64,000 nt of DNA from Rhodocyclaceae bacterium. GTDB taxonomy: Bacteria > Pseudomonadota > Gammaproteobacteria > Burkholderiales > Usitatibacteraceae. The stretch is from NCBI GenBank assembly GCA_020247545.1, contig JADCIX010000036.1, positions 35,490 to 99,489 on the forward strand, in the 5' to 3' direction. The notes under the pieces are model-generated. The model worked only from the letters and a program-made list of their open reading frames with translations. It had not been told where the DNA came from and did no database searches. Of this stretch, positions 56,131 through 64,000 are shown in pieces (within the stretch, counting starts at the first letter, position 1; every line of letters begins with the position of its first letter). A program made the translations under genes and the position numbers.

Positions 56131-57174
56131 ATGCACACGATTACGCGTTGCCGTTGGGTCGCGGCGCTAGCGGCTTCCATCGCTCTATTCATGACTTCAC
56201 CCATTGGTGCTGTCGCGCAGACAGCAAAGGGGACAGCTGCGGAGGGCGCACTAGACAAGTTTCTCGATCCGGCTTCAGCCGACCTCGCGACCAAGCTCGA
56301 AGTGTTGCAGCATGCGATCTATCTCCAGGAGACGCGACTGCTGGTTGTCGCATTTCGCCTAGAATACGGTGATCGCATCCGCATGCGGGAGGTTTCCTTT
56401 CCTGCGAGCGACAAGACGCTTGTCCCCGGCTATATCTTCACCCCTCTTAAGCTCGACAAGGGGCGTCGCTTGCCGTGCATCATCTTGGTTCACGGGGGTT
56501 ATCACGAACGCCTCGATCCAAAGTACTTCCCGATGATCGAAGTGGCGATTAATCAGGGATACACCGTCATGTTCCCGGAGTACCGGGGAAGTCGGGGTTA
56601 CGGTGCCAACCACTACGTAAACGATTACGGTGTCACTGATACGGCCGACGTGCTGGCCTCGGCCGCCTACATGGCAAAGCAGGATTACGTGGACGCAGAC
56701 CGTATGGTGATCTTCGGGCAGAGCCGCGGCGGCATGATTACGCTTTCTTCGATCCAGAAAGAGCCCAAGCGATTCAAGGCAGCGGTCGACGTCGTGGGGC
56801 TCACCGACATGGTTGCCTTCATGTCCTATAAGCCGGACTGGCGCCGTCGTGCTACAGCGAAGGACAGCAGCCTGTTCAAGGGTAAGCTCCCGGACGAAAA
56901 TCTCGCCGCCTACATGGAGATTTCGCCGCTGAATAACGTCGACGCAATTCAAACTCCATTGTTGGTCATGGCAACGACCGGTGACAAGATCGCGCCGCTT
57001 ACGCTGCACACAGGTCGCCTGATTGATGCCCTCAAAGCAAGAGGGAAGAACCACGAAGTCAAAATTTTCGAGAACGCACCCGGTGGTCATGTATTCCTCA
57101 TGGGGGATAGTGACGAAGCAGAGGATGCGATCAAACGCATTTTCGACTTCATCGGCCGCCATCTAAAGAAATAG
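56131..57174 (+). CDS. Secreted alpha/beta hydrolase, S9 prolyl-oligopeptidase-like (copy 1)
   Basis: The product is 347 aa. A signal peptide ends near GAVAQT. The catalytic triad is readable: IFGQSRGGM (Ser), ATTGDKIAP (Asp) and APGGHVF (His). The oxyanion region is ILVHGGYHER, and EYRGSRGYG is a typical S9 segment. It acts in the periplasm on a peptide, amide or ester. It is a close paralogue of the gene at 62477. It begins the + strand half of the locus, divergent from puuD. Confidence 0.85.
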   Translation: MHTITRCRWVAALAASIALFMTSPIGAVAQTAKGTAAEGALDKFLDPASADLATKLEVLQHAIYLQETRLLVVAFRLEYGDRIRMREVSFPASDKTLVPGYIFTPLKLDKGRRLPCIILVHGGYHERLDPKYFPMIEVAINQGYTVMFPEYRGSRGYGANHYVNDYGVTDTADVLASAAYMAKQDYVDADRMVIFGQSRGGMITLSSIQKEPKRFKAAVDVVGLTDMVAFMSYKPDWRRRATAKDSSLFKGKLPDENLAAYMEISPLNNVDAIQTPLLVMATTGDKIAPLTLHTGRLIDALKARGKNHEVKIFENAPGGHVFLMGDSDEAEDAIKRIFDFIGRHLKK

Positions 57175-57195
57175 ACCAATAGTAGAGGCTCCGAC

Positions 57196-57981
57196 ATGAA
57201 CCCATTTCGCGCACTTCTTGCAATCGGCCTAAGCGTTCTTGCCTGGTCTTCAGCCGTGAACGCGGCCGCCCTGCCAGATCCAATCGAGTCCGGCCCGACG
57301 GGGCTGGCCATTGAGTATCACGTTTCACCAGCTGAGAGACCTGGGCTGCGCAAGTTGATGCAGTCGAGCGGAATCAAACAATTCGAAAGCTGGAAGGCGC
57401 AGGGCATCATCAAACACTACCAATTGCTGTTCAATCGCTATGTCGATTCACAGAACTGGGACCTGATGGCCTTTGTGACATTCAATACGTTTTCAGATGT
57501 GGCGCGCTGGAAAGCGATTGAAGATAGGACCCCCGCCGGCCTGCCTCTCGCCGCGCTTAAATTGACCAAGACTATTCGAACCACTCCGGCTGACTTGTAT
57601 TTCGAGGGAGGCACTTATGCGTCACGACCTGCCACAACTAAGTCTGTATTTCTAATCATCCCCTACGACTACACAGTTTCAACAGCGGAGTACATTAAAT
57701 ACTCAGCGGGCTACATCGTTCCACAGTTTGATGGCTGGCTCGCCGAAGGTGTGATTGCGAGCTACGGGATTTACCTTGGAAGATATGCCGTTGACCGCCA
57801 CTGGTCGGCGTTGCTCGTACTTGAATACAAGGACGATGCAGCGCTCGGGCTTCGCGAGAAAACCATTGCGAAAGTTCGCACTTCGCTCCGCGAGAATCCG
57901 GCTTGGAAAGCCATTAGCGACAACAAGCAAAACGTCCGCGTAGGGCGCGCCTACATCATGGCGGATCCACTGCTGCCGTAG
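57196..57981 (+). CDS. Periplasmic protein with two dimeric alpha-beta-barrel-like domains
   Basis: The product is 261 aa. A signal peptide ends at about VNAAALP. The sequence seems internally duplicated: residues about 38-110 (GIKQFESWKAQGIIKHYQLL ... WDLMAFVTF) and 150-225 (IVPQFDGWLAEGVIASYGIY ... WSALLVLEY) share the same pattern. This fits a ferredoxin-like fold as in NIPSNAP or ABM proteins. I do not recognise a specific family or activity. It follows the hydrolase by 21 nt. Confidence 0.65.
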   Translation: MNPFRALLAIGLSVLAWSSAVNAAALPDPIESGPTGLAIEYHVSPAERPGLRKLMQSSGIKQFESWKAQGIIKHYQLLFNRYVDSQNWDLMAFVTFNTFSDVARWKAIEDRTPAGLPLAALKLTKTIRTTPADLYFEGGTYASRPATTKSVFLIIPYDYTVSTAEYIKYSAGYIVPQFDGWLAEGVIASYGIYLGRYAVDRHWSALLVLEYKDDAALGLREKTIAKVRTSLRENPAWKAISDNKQNVRVGRAYIMADPLLP

Positions 57982-58033
57982 GCGGCGCTGACAGAAAACA
58001 CTGACGAAACAAATGCAAAACGAGGAACGCTTC

Positions 58034-59329
58034 ATGGCGACGAACAAAGAATGGATGGCAAGGAGAGTTGCGGCAGTTGCACGTGGTGTTGGGCAAACGC
58101 ACGAGATCTTTGCCTCACATGCTGAGAACGCAGAACTCTGGGATATCGAGGGTCGCCGCTATATCGACTTTGCTGGGGGAATCGCCGTCCTTAACACCGG
58201 ACATCGCCACCCCAAAGTTATGGCTGCAGTGGATGAGCAACTCAAGCGCTTCACCCATACCTGTTTTCAGGTGATCGCCTACGATAGCTACGTCGAAGTC
58301 TGCGAGAAGCTAAATGCACTCGCCCCCGGGAGCTTCCCTAAGAAATCACTACTGCTCACCAGCGGTGCCGAGGCCTTAGAAAACGCAATCAAGATCGCGC
58401 GTTCATATACGGGACGTTCAGCGGTGGTTACCTTTACCGGTGGCTATCATGGCCGTACGTTGATGACCCTTGCGATGACAGGCAAAGTGGCCCCTTACAA
58501 GTTAGGCTTTGGCCCGTTTCCGGCCGAGGTGTTCCACGCAACATTTCCCAACGCACTTCACGGCGTGAGCATTGACGACGCCAAAGCCTCACTCGACCAG
58601 ATCTTCAAGAACGACGTCGAGGCAGCTCGCGTTGCTGCCATTGTGATTGAGCCAGTACAAGGTGAAGGCGGTTTTTATATCGCGCCCCCTGAGTTTTTGC
58701 GTTATTTGCGCCAACTTTGCGACGAACACGGCATCGTCTTGATTGCTGACGAAGTCCAAACTGGCGCGGGGCGGACGGGAACCTGGTTTGCGATGTCGCA
58801 CAGCGGCGTCATTCCCGACCTAACGACGACGGCGAAATCACTAGCCGGGGGATTCCCCCTATCAGCAGTAGTCGGACGCGCTGACATCATGGATTCACCA
58901 GCTCCCGGTGGACTTGGCGGCACCTATGCTGGGTCACCTGTTGCTTGTGTTGCTGCGTTAGCGGTGATGCAAGCATTCAACGAAGAGCGATTGCTGGAAA
59001 AAGCGAATATCGTCGGGCTACAACTCACGGAAAGACTGGCCCGGATGCAACAGCGCTTTCCCGCAATTGCCGAGGTTCGCGGACTCGGTGCCATGGTCGC
59101 TATCGAGCTCTTCGAGTTGGACGGTAAACATACTCCCAACGCCGCACTCGCCAAAAACATCGTCACGCGAGCAGCCGAGAAAGGCCTCATCCTTTTGTCT
59201 TGCGGCGTGTATGGCAATGTCATCCGTATCCTTGTCCCGCTTACTGCAAGAGCAGAGTTAATCGCTGAGGGCCTAGATATTCTGGATGAAGTTCTGCGCG
59301 AGCTTTGTAATGTCGCCGCTGCAGCATGA
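58034..59329 (+). CDS. gabT: 4-aminobutyrate aminotransferase
   Basis: The product is 431 aa. GabT-type class III aminotransferase: GGIAVLNTGHRHPKV, TSGAEALENAIKIAR, TGGYHGRTLMTLAMTGK, EPVQGEGGFYIAP, ADEVQTGAGRTG and the PLP lysine in TTTAKSLAGGFPL. It converts GABA to succinate semialdehyde. The ATG at 58034 has GAGGA eight bases upstream; an in-frame ATG at 58013 is possible. It completes the route from puuD. Confidence 0.9.
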   Translation: MATNKEWMARRVAAVARGVGQTHEIFASHAENAELWDIEGRRYIDFAGGIAVLNTGHRHPKVMAAVDEQLKRFTHTCFQVIAYDSYVEVCEKLNALAPGSFPKKSLLLTSGAEALENAIKIARSYTGRSAVVTFTGGYHGRTLMTLAMTGKVAPYKLGFGPFPAEVFHATFPNALHGVSIDDAKASLDQIFKNDVEAARVAAIVIEPVQGEGGFYIAPPEFLRYLRQLCDEHGIVLIADEVQTGAGRTGTWFAMSHSGVIPDLTTTAKSLAGGFPLSAVVGRADIMDSPAPGGLGGTYAGSPVACVAALAVMQAFNEERLLEKANIVGLQLTERLARMQQRFPAIAEVRGLGAMVAIELFELDGKHTPNAALAKNIVTRAAEKGLILLSCGVYGNVIRILVPLTARAELIAEGLDILDEVLRELCNVAAAA

Positions 59330-59362
59330 TTTCAACTGCACCAATCTGACAACAGAACGCAT

Positions 59363-60442
59363 ATGTCTTGCACAATTGGCTCAACCAAAAGCGTTTTAAT
59401 TGCAATTGCGGTCTCATGCCTCTTGCTTTGCTGCAATGGCGTGAACGCTCAACCAGTCGGCGGTTATCGCCTCGACGAAGCTGTAACCCTGCCAAGCACC
59501 AATACCAGTTGGGACTACATAGAACTAGACCAGGCTCGCAGCTATCTCTTTGTTGCGAGACGAAATGATGGCCTGACGATTTACGACGTCCGAAAGAAGA
59601 AGCTCGTTGCAAATGTGGGCGGAACTGTTGGTGCCAACGGGGTACTTTTGCTACCCGCCGTTGACCGCATTCTGATCGCCAATACGGATGGCACGGTTAC
59701 CGTCATCGCCTACAAAAGCCTGAAGGTCGTCGACCGGGTCAAGGTGGACAACGCTTCTCTTAACGCCGGGTTCGTCGAACCCATGTCCGGCAAAGTTTTC
59801 TTGGTGACTGCAACTCGCGAGAAGGTATCCACCCTCTTCCAAGTCGATCCCCAGACTGGCGCCACGTTGGCAAAATTCGATTTCGCCACAACCAAGATTG
59901 ATACACCGGCGGTAGATGGTAAAGGGACAATTTTTGTCCCTATGCGCTACCAGAATCAAATCGCGAGAGTTTCCGTTAGCGACATGAAAGCCTCTGCGGT
60001 TTGGCCAACCGGTGACTGCGTAAACCCTGTTGCCATGGAGTATGACAAGGCACACAACCGCCTACTGGTCGCCTGCCGTGGAGAAAAACCGGTGTTTATC
60101 GCCATGGATGCGTCCACCGGCAAAATCGTATCTACCCTACCAATTGGCCGTGGCGTAGACGGTTTGGTTGTTGACCACGAGAATCGCATGATCGTGACAT
60201 CAAATGGTGCTGACGCTAACCTAGTGGTCATTCGCCACCATAGTGCAGACGAGTACAAAATTGTCGAAGTCGTGGCAACGAGACCGATGGCACGCACGAT
60301 GGCCATGGATCAGAGCAGCAAGCGGTTGTTTCTGGTCACCGCAGAGCACACGACTGGAATGACTGGTGCTGACGGCAAGCCGCTTCCGCCACACTTCCAT
60401 ACAAATACGTTTTCGATTTTGAGCTACGCCAAGACGCAGTAA
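59363..60442 (+). CDS. Exported beta-propeller protein
   Basis: The product is 359 aa. The signal peptide is SVLIAIAVSCLLLCCNGVNA. Repeated blade-like motifs follow (YLFVARRNDGLTIYDV, RILIANTDGTVTVI, GTIFVPMRYQNQIARVSV, MIVTSNGADANLVVI), as in YVTN/SMP-30-like seven-bladed propellers. No catalytic motif is evident. It may bind a ligand or carry electrons indirectly. Its function is unknown; it lies between gabT and gabD. Confidence 0.75.
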   Translation: MSCTIGSTKSVLIAIAVSCLLLCCNGVNAQPVGGYRLDEAVTLPSTNTSWDYIELDQARSYLFVARRNDGLTIYDVRKKKLVANVGGTVGANGVLLLPAVDRILIANTDGTVTVIAYKSLKVVDRVKVDNASLNAGFVEPMSGKVFLVTATREKVSTLFQVDPQTGATLAKFDFATTKIDTPAVDGKGTIFVPMRYQNQIARVSVSDMKASAVWPTGDCVNPVAMEYDKAHNRLLVACRGEKPVFIAMDASTGKIVSTLPIGRGVDGLVVDHENRMIVTSNGADANLVVIRHHSADEYKIVEVVATRPMARTMAMDQSSKRLFLVTAEHTTGMTGADGKPLPPHFHTNTFSILSYAKTQ

Positions 60443-60504
60443 CGAAACCGATCGCACCATCGGCTCGCGACACCGTTAACCCATGACAACCGAATGATCC
60501 CGAC

Positions 60505-61953
60505 ATGAGCATCCTGCCACCGTTTTATCAGCAGCCCAAGTTTCTCTTAGACGGGGAGTGGGTTACCGGATCAGGCAGCGTGGCTCACCGCTTGGTCAAT
60601 CCGGCAACGGGTCTTTCAATATCGGAGTATCAATCTGCCAGTGTCGCGCAGCTCGACACCGCGCTTGGTGCGGTTGATAAGAGTTTTCCCGGCTGGCGCG
60701 CAACACCAGCAGTAGAACGCGGCCGTATCTTGCGACTAGGTGCAGCCCTCATGCGCCAGCGGATTGAGGAAATTGCCACCCTACTCACCACAGAACAGGG
60801 CAAACTGCTCGCCGAGGCTCGCGCTGAGATCTTGGCTACTGCTGAAATGTTCGAGTGGTTTGCGGAAGAACCCGTGCGCGCGTACGGCCGCATCGTACCT
60901 CCGCGTGCTTCCAATCTACGACAACACGTTGTTCGCGAGGCTGTTGGACCAGCGGCCATGTTCTGTTCCTGGAATTTTCCTGCCCGAAACCCCGGATACA
61001 AGATTGCGGCGGCACTCGCTGCAGGGTGCCCATGTATCGTCAAACCTGCGGAGGAAACTCCTCTCACGGCAATGGCTCTAGTCTTGGCGTTGATGGACGC
61101 GGGACTACCCAAAGGCGTTTTGAACTTGGTCTACGGTGATGCTGCCAATCTTTCCGCACATCTAATTGCCAGCAGCGTTATTCGAAAAATATCGTTTACT
61201 GGCTCAACCCAAGTAGGTAAGTTTTTGTCGAAGCTTGCCGCCAACACAGTCAAGAAAATGACCATGGAGTTAGGGGGGCATGCGCCGGTGATTGTGTTCG
61301 ACGACGCCAACTTGGACCTTGCTGTATCTCTTACGGCCGCCGCAAAGTTTCGCAACGCAGGGCAGGTTTGCATTTCTCCGACAAGGTTCTTTGTTCAAGC
61401 CTCTACTTACCAAGCATTCATCGACAAGTTCACAGCTGTCGCCGCGAAGCAGGTGGTGGGCAACGGTTTAGATTCGGGAACCACAATGGGTCCGCTCGTG
61501 CATGAACGTCGCCGAAGCGATGTAGACAAATTTGTGCAAGATGCAGTTGATCGTGGCGCAAAGTGCGCGTTCGGCGGCGGGCCAATCGACGGCCCAGGTT
61601 TCTTCTATCGCCCAACAGTAATCGCGGACCTTCCGACAGAAGCACGTCTCTTGCACGAAGAGCCGTTTGGGCCTATCGCCTCAGTAGTTCCATTTGACAC
61701 AATGGACGAGGTGATTAGTAACGCCAATGCACTGCCATTTGGTCTGGCCGCATATACGTTTACAACATCACTTAAAACTGCCCATGAGGTCGCAGATCGA
61801 ATTGAAAGCGGCATGGTTGGGATCAACACAACGCGCATCTCATATCCAGAGACACCTTTTGGCGGCGTCAAAGAAAGCGGTTATGGATCAGAGGGCGGGA
61901 TGGAGGGACTTGATGCTTACCTAGTCACTAAATCAGTGAGCGTTGCTCTGTGA
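60505..61953 (+). CDS. gabD: Succinate-semialdehyde dehydrogenase
   Basis: The product is 482 aa. ALDH fold with ISFTGSTQVGKFL (NAD site), MELGGHAPVIVFDDANLD (Glu) and FRNAGQVCISPTRF (catalytic Cys), a sequence typical of GabD-type enzymes. It oxidises succinate semialdehyde to succinate, feeding the TCA cycle. It follows the propeller gene by 62 nt. Confidence 0.87.
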   Translation: MSILPPFYQQPKFLLDGEWVTGSGSVAHRLVNPATGLSISEYQSASVAQLDTALGAVDKSFPGWRATPAVERGRILRLGAALMRQRIEEIATLLTTEQGKLLAEARAEILATAEMFEWFAEEPVRAYGRIVPPRASNLRQHVVREAVGPAAMFCSWNFPARNPGYKIAAALAAGCPCIVKPAEETPLTAMALVLALMDAGLPKGVLNLVYGDAANLSAHLIASSVIRKISFTGSTQVGKFLSKLAANTVKKMTMELGGHAPVIVFDDANLDLAVSLTAAAKFRNAGQVCISPTRFFVQASTYQAFIDKFTAVAAKQVVGNGLDSGTTMGPLVHERRRSDVDKFVQDAVDRGAKCAFGGGPIDGPGFFYRPTVIADLPTEARLLHEEPFGPIASVVPFDTMDEVISNANALPFGLAAYTFTTSLKTAHEVADRIESGMVGINTTRISYPETPFGGVKESGYGSEGGMEGLDAYLVTKSVSVAL

Positions 61954-62042
61954 GTAGATAACTCGATAGCCAACGTGCTCTTTAAGAATTGCTTTTAAAA
62001 CTTGCAACCACTAATTTTTTATATTCTCAAAGGTGTATTCCG

Positions 62043-62381
62043 ATGATCCACGCAACAACCTCTATCGCACTCTTTGCTCTTACTAGCTTGACCGCTCTCG
62101 CTGCCTTTGCTGACAACAAAAAGACTGGTCAGCAGATCTATATCGAGTCGTGTAAAGAGTGCCATGCAAGCGGGGAGAAAAATGCACCGGTTCTGGGTGA
62201 CAAGGAGGCATGGCGACCCAGGCTACGCGAAGGCCTGTCGGAATTGACAAAAGATGTCATTCGAGGAAAGGGTGCGATGCCGCCGAATGCTGGCAACCCT
62301 AAGTTGACACGACGTGATATCCAGCTAGCCATTGTGTATATGGCCAATGAGAGCGGTGCTAAGTGGAAAGATCCAAAGTAG
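62043..62381 (+). CDS. Periplasmic cytochrome c (c5-like)
   Basis: The product is 112 aa. Signal peptide (ALFALTSLTALAAFADN), one haem motif CKECH at about residues 37-41, and an axial Met in KGAMPPNAG. The layout matches c5-type cytochromes. The ATG at 62043 gives the signal peptide. It may take electrons from an oxidation in the locus. Confidence 0.88.
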   Translation: MIHATTSIALFALTSLTALAAFADNKKTGQQIYIESCKECHASGEKNAPVLGDKEAWRPRLREGLSELTKDVIRGKGAMPPNAGNPKLTRRDIQLAIVYMANESGAKWKDPK

Positions 62382-62476
62382 CACCCTCTCTGATTGAGGT
62401 TTTACGCAGCACGAACTCCCATACGAAGCCTCGGCTAGACAACGAAAACACGCGCAATTCATAAAGGACTTTCCGA

Positions 62477-63502
62477 ATGAAGACCACACCATACAAAGCT
62501 GCAGTTTGCACATTGTTCTTTGCTGTTTTTGGATTCGTTCTGTCGCCTGCCATGGCACAGGATGCTGTTCCCAAAAAGGACGGGTTGGACAGATTTCTCA
62601 ACATGGACGCAAAGGATGTCGAGACCAAACTGACGGTTGTCCAACATGAAATCTATCAACTAGCGGTTGCCACCGCGATTGTTCGCTTTAACCAGCAGTA
62701 TGGTCATCGCGTAAACCTTGAGTCTGTTGAGTTTGCGTCAGGCCTCGAACTTATCCCTGGTTACGTTTTCACGCCGAAGGAGTTGGTGAAGGGCAAGCGG
62801 TATCCGGCCATCGTTTGGATCCACGGCGGCTTTCATGATCGGTTTGATAAGTACTACTTCAAGTTGCTAGACGAAGCGGTGAGTCGCGGCTTTGTTGTGA
62901 TTTTCCCCGAGTATCGAGGCAGCGCTGGCTATGGAGAGCCGCACTTTCAAAACTCCTATGGTTCAACCGATGTTGCTGATAGTCTTGCCAGCGCTGACTT
63001 CGTCGCCAAACTTCCATATGTCGACCCTGATCGCATCGGCGTGGCTGGCCATAGCCGCGGCGGTATGGTGACGCTGCTTGCCATCCAGAAACAACCGAAG
63101 AAATTCAAGGCCGCAGTGAAGATTGCAGGTCTCGTCGATTTCGTTGCGTACATGGCTTATAAGCCGGAATACCGTCGGCTTGAAATCGCGAGAGAGGCGC
63201 AGTTTGGCGGGTTGCTGCCAGACAAGAACCTCGGCGCCTATATGAAAGTCTCGCCAGTAAACTTCGTCAACCAGATTCAGACGCCGATACTTGTCATCGC
63301 CAACAGTCTCGATAAATCTGTGCCGATCGACCTGCACACGACGCGCCTCGTTGAACTTTTGCGCTCGTATGACAAGACGCATGAAACGAAAATATACAAA
63401 GACGCACCTGGAGGGCACATGTTCCTGTTTGCGGATACTGACGAAGCCAAAGACACGTTGAAGCGTACCTTCGATTTTCTTGCGAAGTACCTCAATCCAT
63501 AG
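62477..63502 (+). CDS. Secreted alpha/beta hydrolase, S9 prolyl-oligopeptidase-like (copy 2)
   Basis: The product is 341 aa, a paralogue of the gene at 56131 along its whole length. Signal peptide ends at PAMAQD. The triad is in VAGHSRGGM (Ser), ANSLDKSVP (Asp) and APGGHMF (His). The two copies bracket the gab genes. Divergence between them suggests different substrate preference rather than a recent duplication. Confidence 0.85.
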   Translation: MKTTPYKAAVCTLFFAVFGFVLSPAMAQDAVPKKDGLDRFLNMDAKDVETKLTVVQHEIYQLAVATAIVRFNQQYGHRVNLESVEFASGLELIPGYVFTPKELVKGKRYPAIVWIHGGFHDRFDKYYFKLLDEAVSRGFVVIFPEYRGSAGYGEPHFQNSYGSTDVADSLASADFVAKLPYVDPDRIGVAGHSRGGMVTLLAIQKQPKKFKAAVKIAGLVDFVAYMAYKPEYRRLEIAREAQFGGLLPDKNLGAYMKVSPVNFVNQIQTPILVIANSLDKSVPIDLHTTRLVELLRSYDKTHETKIYKDAPGGHMFLFADTDEAKDTLKRTFDFLAKYLNP

Positions 63503-63928
63503 ACCCATACACGTCCCGCCAGCTAGAACCACTGCAGATTAATTGCTTTTAAAGCTGTCGTCGCGAAAGCCTGACCCAAGGCAAGCGCGTGACGTAGTGA
63601 TGACGCTCTTGTCCTATTTCCTGGGCATTGAATTCGACGTTGCGGCAGAATTGGGCGCATGTGCTGTTGATTTCAACATTGAACGCGACCACTTTTCATC
63701 GAAAAAACAGGCCACCCCCTTTGAGCTAAAGCACTACAGCAAATGATGTTTGCTGGGAAAGAGGCGGCATCGTTTGAAATTGAAGTGCTGGCGAAATTTG
63801 GCTTTCAGTTGCACCGAAATCAACACGTGGATGAAGGATCGCTTGGCTTGAACGTGATTCCCCCTCTGTCACGATAGTTGTCCGGTCTCTTGAAGAGACA
63901 AATTCAATCCACTGAGGGAGCGGGAAAG
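63503..63928. other. Region before the insertion sequence, possible gene remnant
   Basis: 426 nt with only short open frames (63543-63746, 67 codons; 63743-63880, 45 codons). The second ends at CTGTCACGATAG, close to where the insertion sequence seems to begin. The pieces may be the remains of a gene broken by the element, but I do not recognise the family. Confidence 0.35.
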
Positions 63929-64000
63929 ATGAAACTCATGCCAGTCTATGGCCCGCAATTCAAAGAGCAGATCGTTAAAAAGATGATGCCGCCTCACAAC
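63929..64000 (+). mobile_element. Start of an insertion-sequence transposase (runs off the window)
   Basis: 24 codons beginning MKLMPVYGPQFKEQIVKKMM, resembling N-termini of IS3-type OrfA or related transposases (xxFKEQIVKKMMPP). GAGGGAG upstream gives a ribosome site. The left end of the element is probably near 63868 (TGTCACGATAGTTGTCCGGT), but the inverted repeat cannot be confirmed without the right end. Confidence 0.6.

Overview
The window looks like a chromosomal segment of a betaproteobacterium with moderate GC, most likely Burkholderiales-like. The evidence is the housekeeping order murJ-ribF-ileS-lspA-ispH, the minor-pilin operon fimT-pilV-pilW-pilX-pilY1, and a thrW-type tRNA-Thr gene. 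Family names come from reading the sequence; no database search was run.

Region 1 (1-8140) is core metabolism on the + strand: the 3' part of hisB, then a tight cluster for lipid II flipping, riboflavin/FAD, Ile-tRNA, lipoprotein processing and isoprenoids, followed by a small periplasmic DUF3617 protein. Region 2 (8312-21832) is a type IV pilus operon: a major-type pilin, four minor pilins, a very large PilY1 tip adhesin (3103 aa) and a TonB-like protein. PilY1 carries about 49 heptads rich in Q, N, S and T, followed by about 49 Cys-paired repeats of about 29 residues. Both blocks lie between its N-terminal vWA-like part and its conserved C-terminal propeller.

Region 3 (about 21.9-35.5 kb) is a defence island next to thrW. 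On the - strand it holds a small XRE regulator, hsdR, hsdS, an S-4TM pore-forming effector, a CD-NTase (CBASS-like), an unrecognised candidate nuclease, a winged-helix/nucleotidyltransferase pair and hsdM. A helix-turn-helix protein and a tyrosine integrase lie on the + strand at the far end, followed by small unknown genes. The CBASS-like genes are joined by stop/start overlaps to a type I restriction operon, and hsdM is separated from hsdR and hsdS.

Region 4 (35.5-63.5 kb) looks like one catabolic locus. It contains a flavin reductase, a cupin, a siderophore-type TonB receptor, a GntR regulator and a PepSY membrane reductase (FoxB-like). Next come an amidase, a dipeptide-type ABC transporter, a C45 acyltransferase/hydrolase and the complete gamma-glutamylated amine (Puu) pathway. 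Divergently transcribed are two secreted S9 hydrolases, GabT, GabD, a cytochrome c and two periplasmic proteins. Together these could import an amide-containing, possibly iron-binding compound, cut it, and convert its diamine part through GABA to succinate. A shared TTGYAT-N15-TACAAT motif in three upstream regions suggests common control. The right edge (63.9-64.0 kb) is the start of an insertion sequence.
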